From contig NZ_REFW01000002.1 in the NCBI RefSeq assembly GCF_003688855.1, positions 558,001 to 622,000 of the forward strand: a stretch of 64,000 nucleotides of DNA, given 5' to 3'. A program made the translations under genes and the position numbers. Shown one piece after another: positions 62,578 to 64,000 of this stretch. The notes beneath the pieces are model-generated. The model saw only the letters and a program-made list of their open reading frames with translations. It did not search any database and was not told the DNA's origin. This stretch comes from Tessaracoccus antarcticus. Lineage in GTDB: Bacteria > Actinomycetota > Actinomycetes > Propionibacteriales > Propionibacteriaceae. Each line of letters starts with the position of its first letter. The first letter of the stretch is position 1.

Positions 62578-63666
62578 ATGGACGCCGAGACGATGGTTGA
62601 ACTGGACGCCTCGCTGGCACGCTCGACGGCACGCAGCCATGAGATCGAGCGCGCGATCGCCAAGGACCCGTCGCAGTTCAGGATCCTCACGGGGGACAGG
62701 CCCACCGGCAACCTCCACATCGGACACTGGTTCGGCTCGCTGGAGAACCGTGTCAGACTCGCCGACGCTGGCGTGGAGACATTCCTCATCATCGCCGACT
62801 ACCAGGTGATCACCGATCGGGACGGCGTCGGTCCCATCCGTGACCGGGTGTACTCGCTGGTGGCGGACTACGTGGCCGCTGGCCTCGATCCGGAGAAGGT
62901 CACCATTTTCACCCATTCGTCGGTGCCCGCGCTGAACCAGCTGATGCTGCCGTTCCTGTCGCTGGTGACCGACGCCGAGCTGCGCCGCAACCCCACCGTG
63001 AAGTCGGAGCTCGACGACACGGGAGAGCGCCCCATGTCGGGACTCATGCTGACGTATCCGGTCCACCAGACCGCAGACATCCTCTTCTGCAAAGCGAACC
63101 TCGTCCCCGTGGGCAAGGACCAGTTGCCGCACATCGAGCAGGCGCGGATCGTGGCGCGGCGCTTCGACGAGCGCTACGGCCGTGCGGACGCCACCCATCC
63201 CGTGTTCCCGGAGCCGGACGCACTTCTCAGCCGCTCCGGCACGATCCTCGGTCTCGACGGTACGAAGATGAGCAAGTCGAAGGGCAACACCATCGAGCTG
63301 GGCATGACGGCCGACGAGACAGCCAAGCTCCTGAAGCGTGCCGTCACGGACTCCAACCGTCACATCACCTACGAGCCTGCCGAGCGGCCGGAAGTCTCCA
63401 ACCTCGTCAGTCTTGCTGCCCTGTGTCTGGATCGCGATCCCGTCGACGTTGCTGCGGAGATCGGCGACGGCGGGGGTGGTGGGCTGAAGAAGCTGGTCAC
63501 GGAGGCCGTCAACGAGCGTTTCGCGGGCCACCGTGCCCGCCGGGCAGAGATCGTCGCCGATCCGGGTCAACTCCAGGCCATCCTCGCCGACGGCAACCGC
63601 AGGGCCAACGACATTGCCGACGCCACCCTCGACGAGGTCCGTGCGGCAATGCGCATGGAGTACTGA
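62578..63666 (+). CDS. trpS: Tryptophan-tRNA ligase
   Basis: A 362-residue class I aminoacyl-tRNA synthetase that charges tRNA-Trp. The HIGH motif is GNLHIGHWFGSL and the KMSKS motif GTKMSKSKGNTIELG. RPTGNLHIGHW and GLMLTYPVHQTADILFCKANLVPVGKDQ-type phrases identify TrpS. ATG 62578 follows AGGAGGAG. An extra N-terminal helix of about 40 residues precedes the catalytic fold. The 203 nt after it, before the SDR gene, show nothing I can name. Confidence 0.96.
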   Translation: MDAETMVELDASLARSTARSHEIERAIAKDPSQFRILTGDRPTGNLHIGHWFGSLENRVRLADAGVETFLIIADYQVITDRDGVGPIRDRVYSLVADYVAAGLDPEKVTIFTHSSVPALNQLMLPFLSLVTDAELRRNPTVKSELDDTGERPMSGLMLTYPVHQTADILFCKANLVPVGKDQLPHIEQARIVARRFDERYGRADATHPVFPEPDALLSRSGTILGLDGTKMSKSKGNTIELGMTADETAKLLKRAVTDSNRHITYEPAERPEVSNLVSLAALCLDRDPVDVAAEIGDGGGGGLKKLVTEAVNERFAGHRARRAEIVADPGQLQAILADGNRRANDIADATLDEVRAAMRMEY

Positions 63667-63869
63667 CCACAACCCCAACGTCGCGAGCACTGATCGAAAG
63701 ACCGGGCCTGGGTGGTCGTGACGATCATGGCCCCGGGCGTTGCGCCGCACGACGGTTCATTCTGCTCCTCTCCCGGTGGATGCGGGCCTCGCCGCACCCC
63801 CACTGTTCCTCGGATGGGTCGGGAGCATCGCCGGCACCGTGATTGGCAGGGTGGTGGCCGTCCACGTGG

Positions 63870-64000
63870 TCAGACGGGGATTCGCCCTCTCGGGTAGCCG
63901 CCATTGCTGTACAGGAGCTGTCCGTTGATCCACCGGCCCTGCTCTGAGAGCAGGAAGCGGATGAGGTTCGCGGTCTCGTTGGGCGTCCCAAGGCTTCCGC
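63870..64000 (-). CDS. Short-chain dehydrogenase/reductase, C-terminal end (cut by window edge)
   Basis: The last 42 codons of a minus-strand gene running off the right edge. Residues GSLGTPNETANLIRFLLSEQ, then GRWINGQLLYSNGGY and a short tail, match the C-terminus of classical SDR oxidoreductases (G-x-P-x-E-x-A, FL-S, W-I-N-G-Q, GG). The Rossmann N-terminus and active site are outside the window, so cofactor and substrate are unknown. Confidence 0.8.
   Translation of the reverse strand, partial: GSLGTPNETANLIRFLLSEQGRWINGQLLYSNGGYPRGRIPV

Overview
The window reads as a chromosomal segment of a high-GC Gram-positive bacterium (Actinomycetota). Markers are the mtrA-mtrB-lpqB cell-envelope operon, a single-chain AceE with a DUF3052 gene beside it, a FasR/PucR-type regulator, the prfB-ftsE-ftsX-hydrolase-smpB-ssrA block, a comF-hpf-secA-Rv3235-like block, Ku, and many probably leaderless genes with a TANNNT -10 box 6-8 nt before the start codon. 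Family-level placement (Propionibacteriales/Propionibacteriaceae-like) is inference only. I saw no insertion sequence, prophage, CRISPR array, rRNA or origin.

Region 1 (1-6.6 kb): the start of a FasR-like regulator cut by the left edge, an operon of three tandem paralogous membrane-anchored beta-propeller proteins, a PolX-type PHP protein and a GNAT acetyltransferase. Region 2 (6.6-31.3 kb) is mostly carbohydrate handling. It holds a CUT1 sugar importer lacking its ATPase; aceE, DUF3052 and a eukaryotic-type tandem-domain phosphofructokinase; a secreted C5-epimerase-like protein; an Fbp/Afu-type ABC importer with all its parts; and a second CUT1 importer divergent from a glycogen-debranching-type glycosidase. 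A perfect LacI-type palindrome lies between the last two, and the LacI gene follows. A YtcJ-type amidohydrolase ends the region.

Region 3 (31.5-39.7 kb) encodes secreted carbohydrate enzymes: a 1666-residue GH3 protein with carbohydrate-binding domains, a GH18-like hydrolase and a small module-only protein, with a tRNA-Val between the last two. Four secreted proteins in the window (the C5-epimerase-like, GH3, GH18-like and small proteins) share a roughly 130-residue two-fold-repeated module with four conserved cysteines. I do not recognise this module as a named family, and it is the best candidate here for something undescribed, possibly an anchor to the producer's own envelope glycan.

Region 4 (39.8-64 kb) is core actinobacterial housekeeping: YqeY, RF2, FtsEX with an M23 hydrolase, SmpB and tmRNA, YqgE, MtrAB-LpqB, ComF, HPF, SecA, Ku, a cytochrome P450, a PHP phosphoesterase and TrpS. 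It also contains an in-frame chimera of an ABC permease and an ABC ATPase tail (47.1-47.8 kb) that looks like a deletion scar. An SDR oxidoreductase is cut by the right edge.
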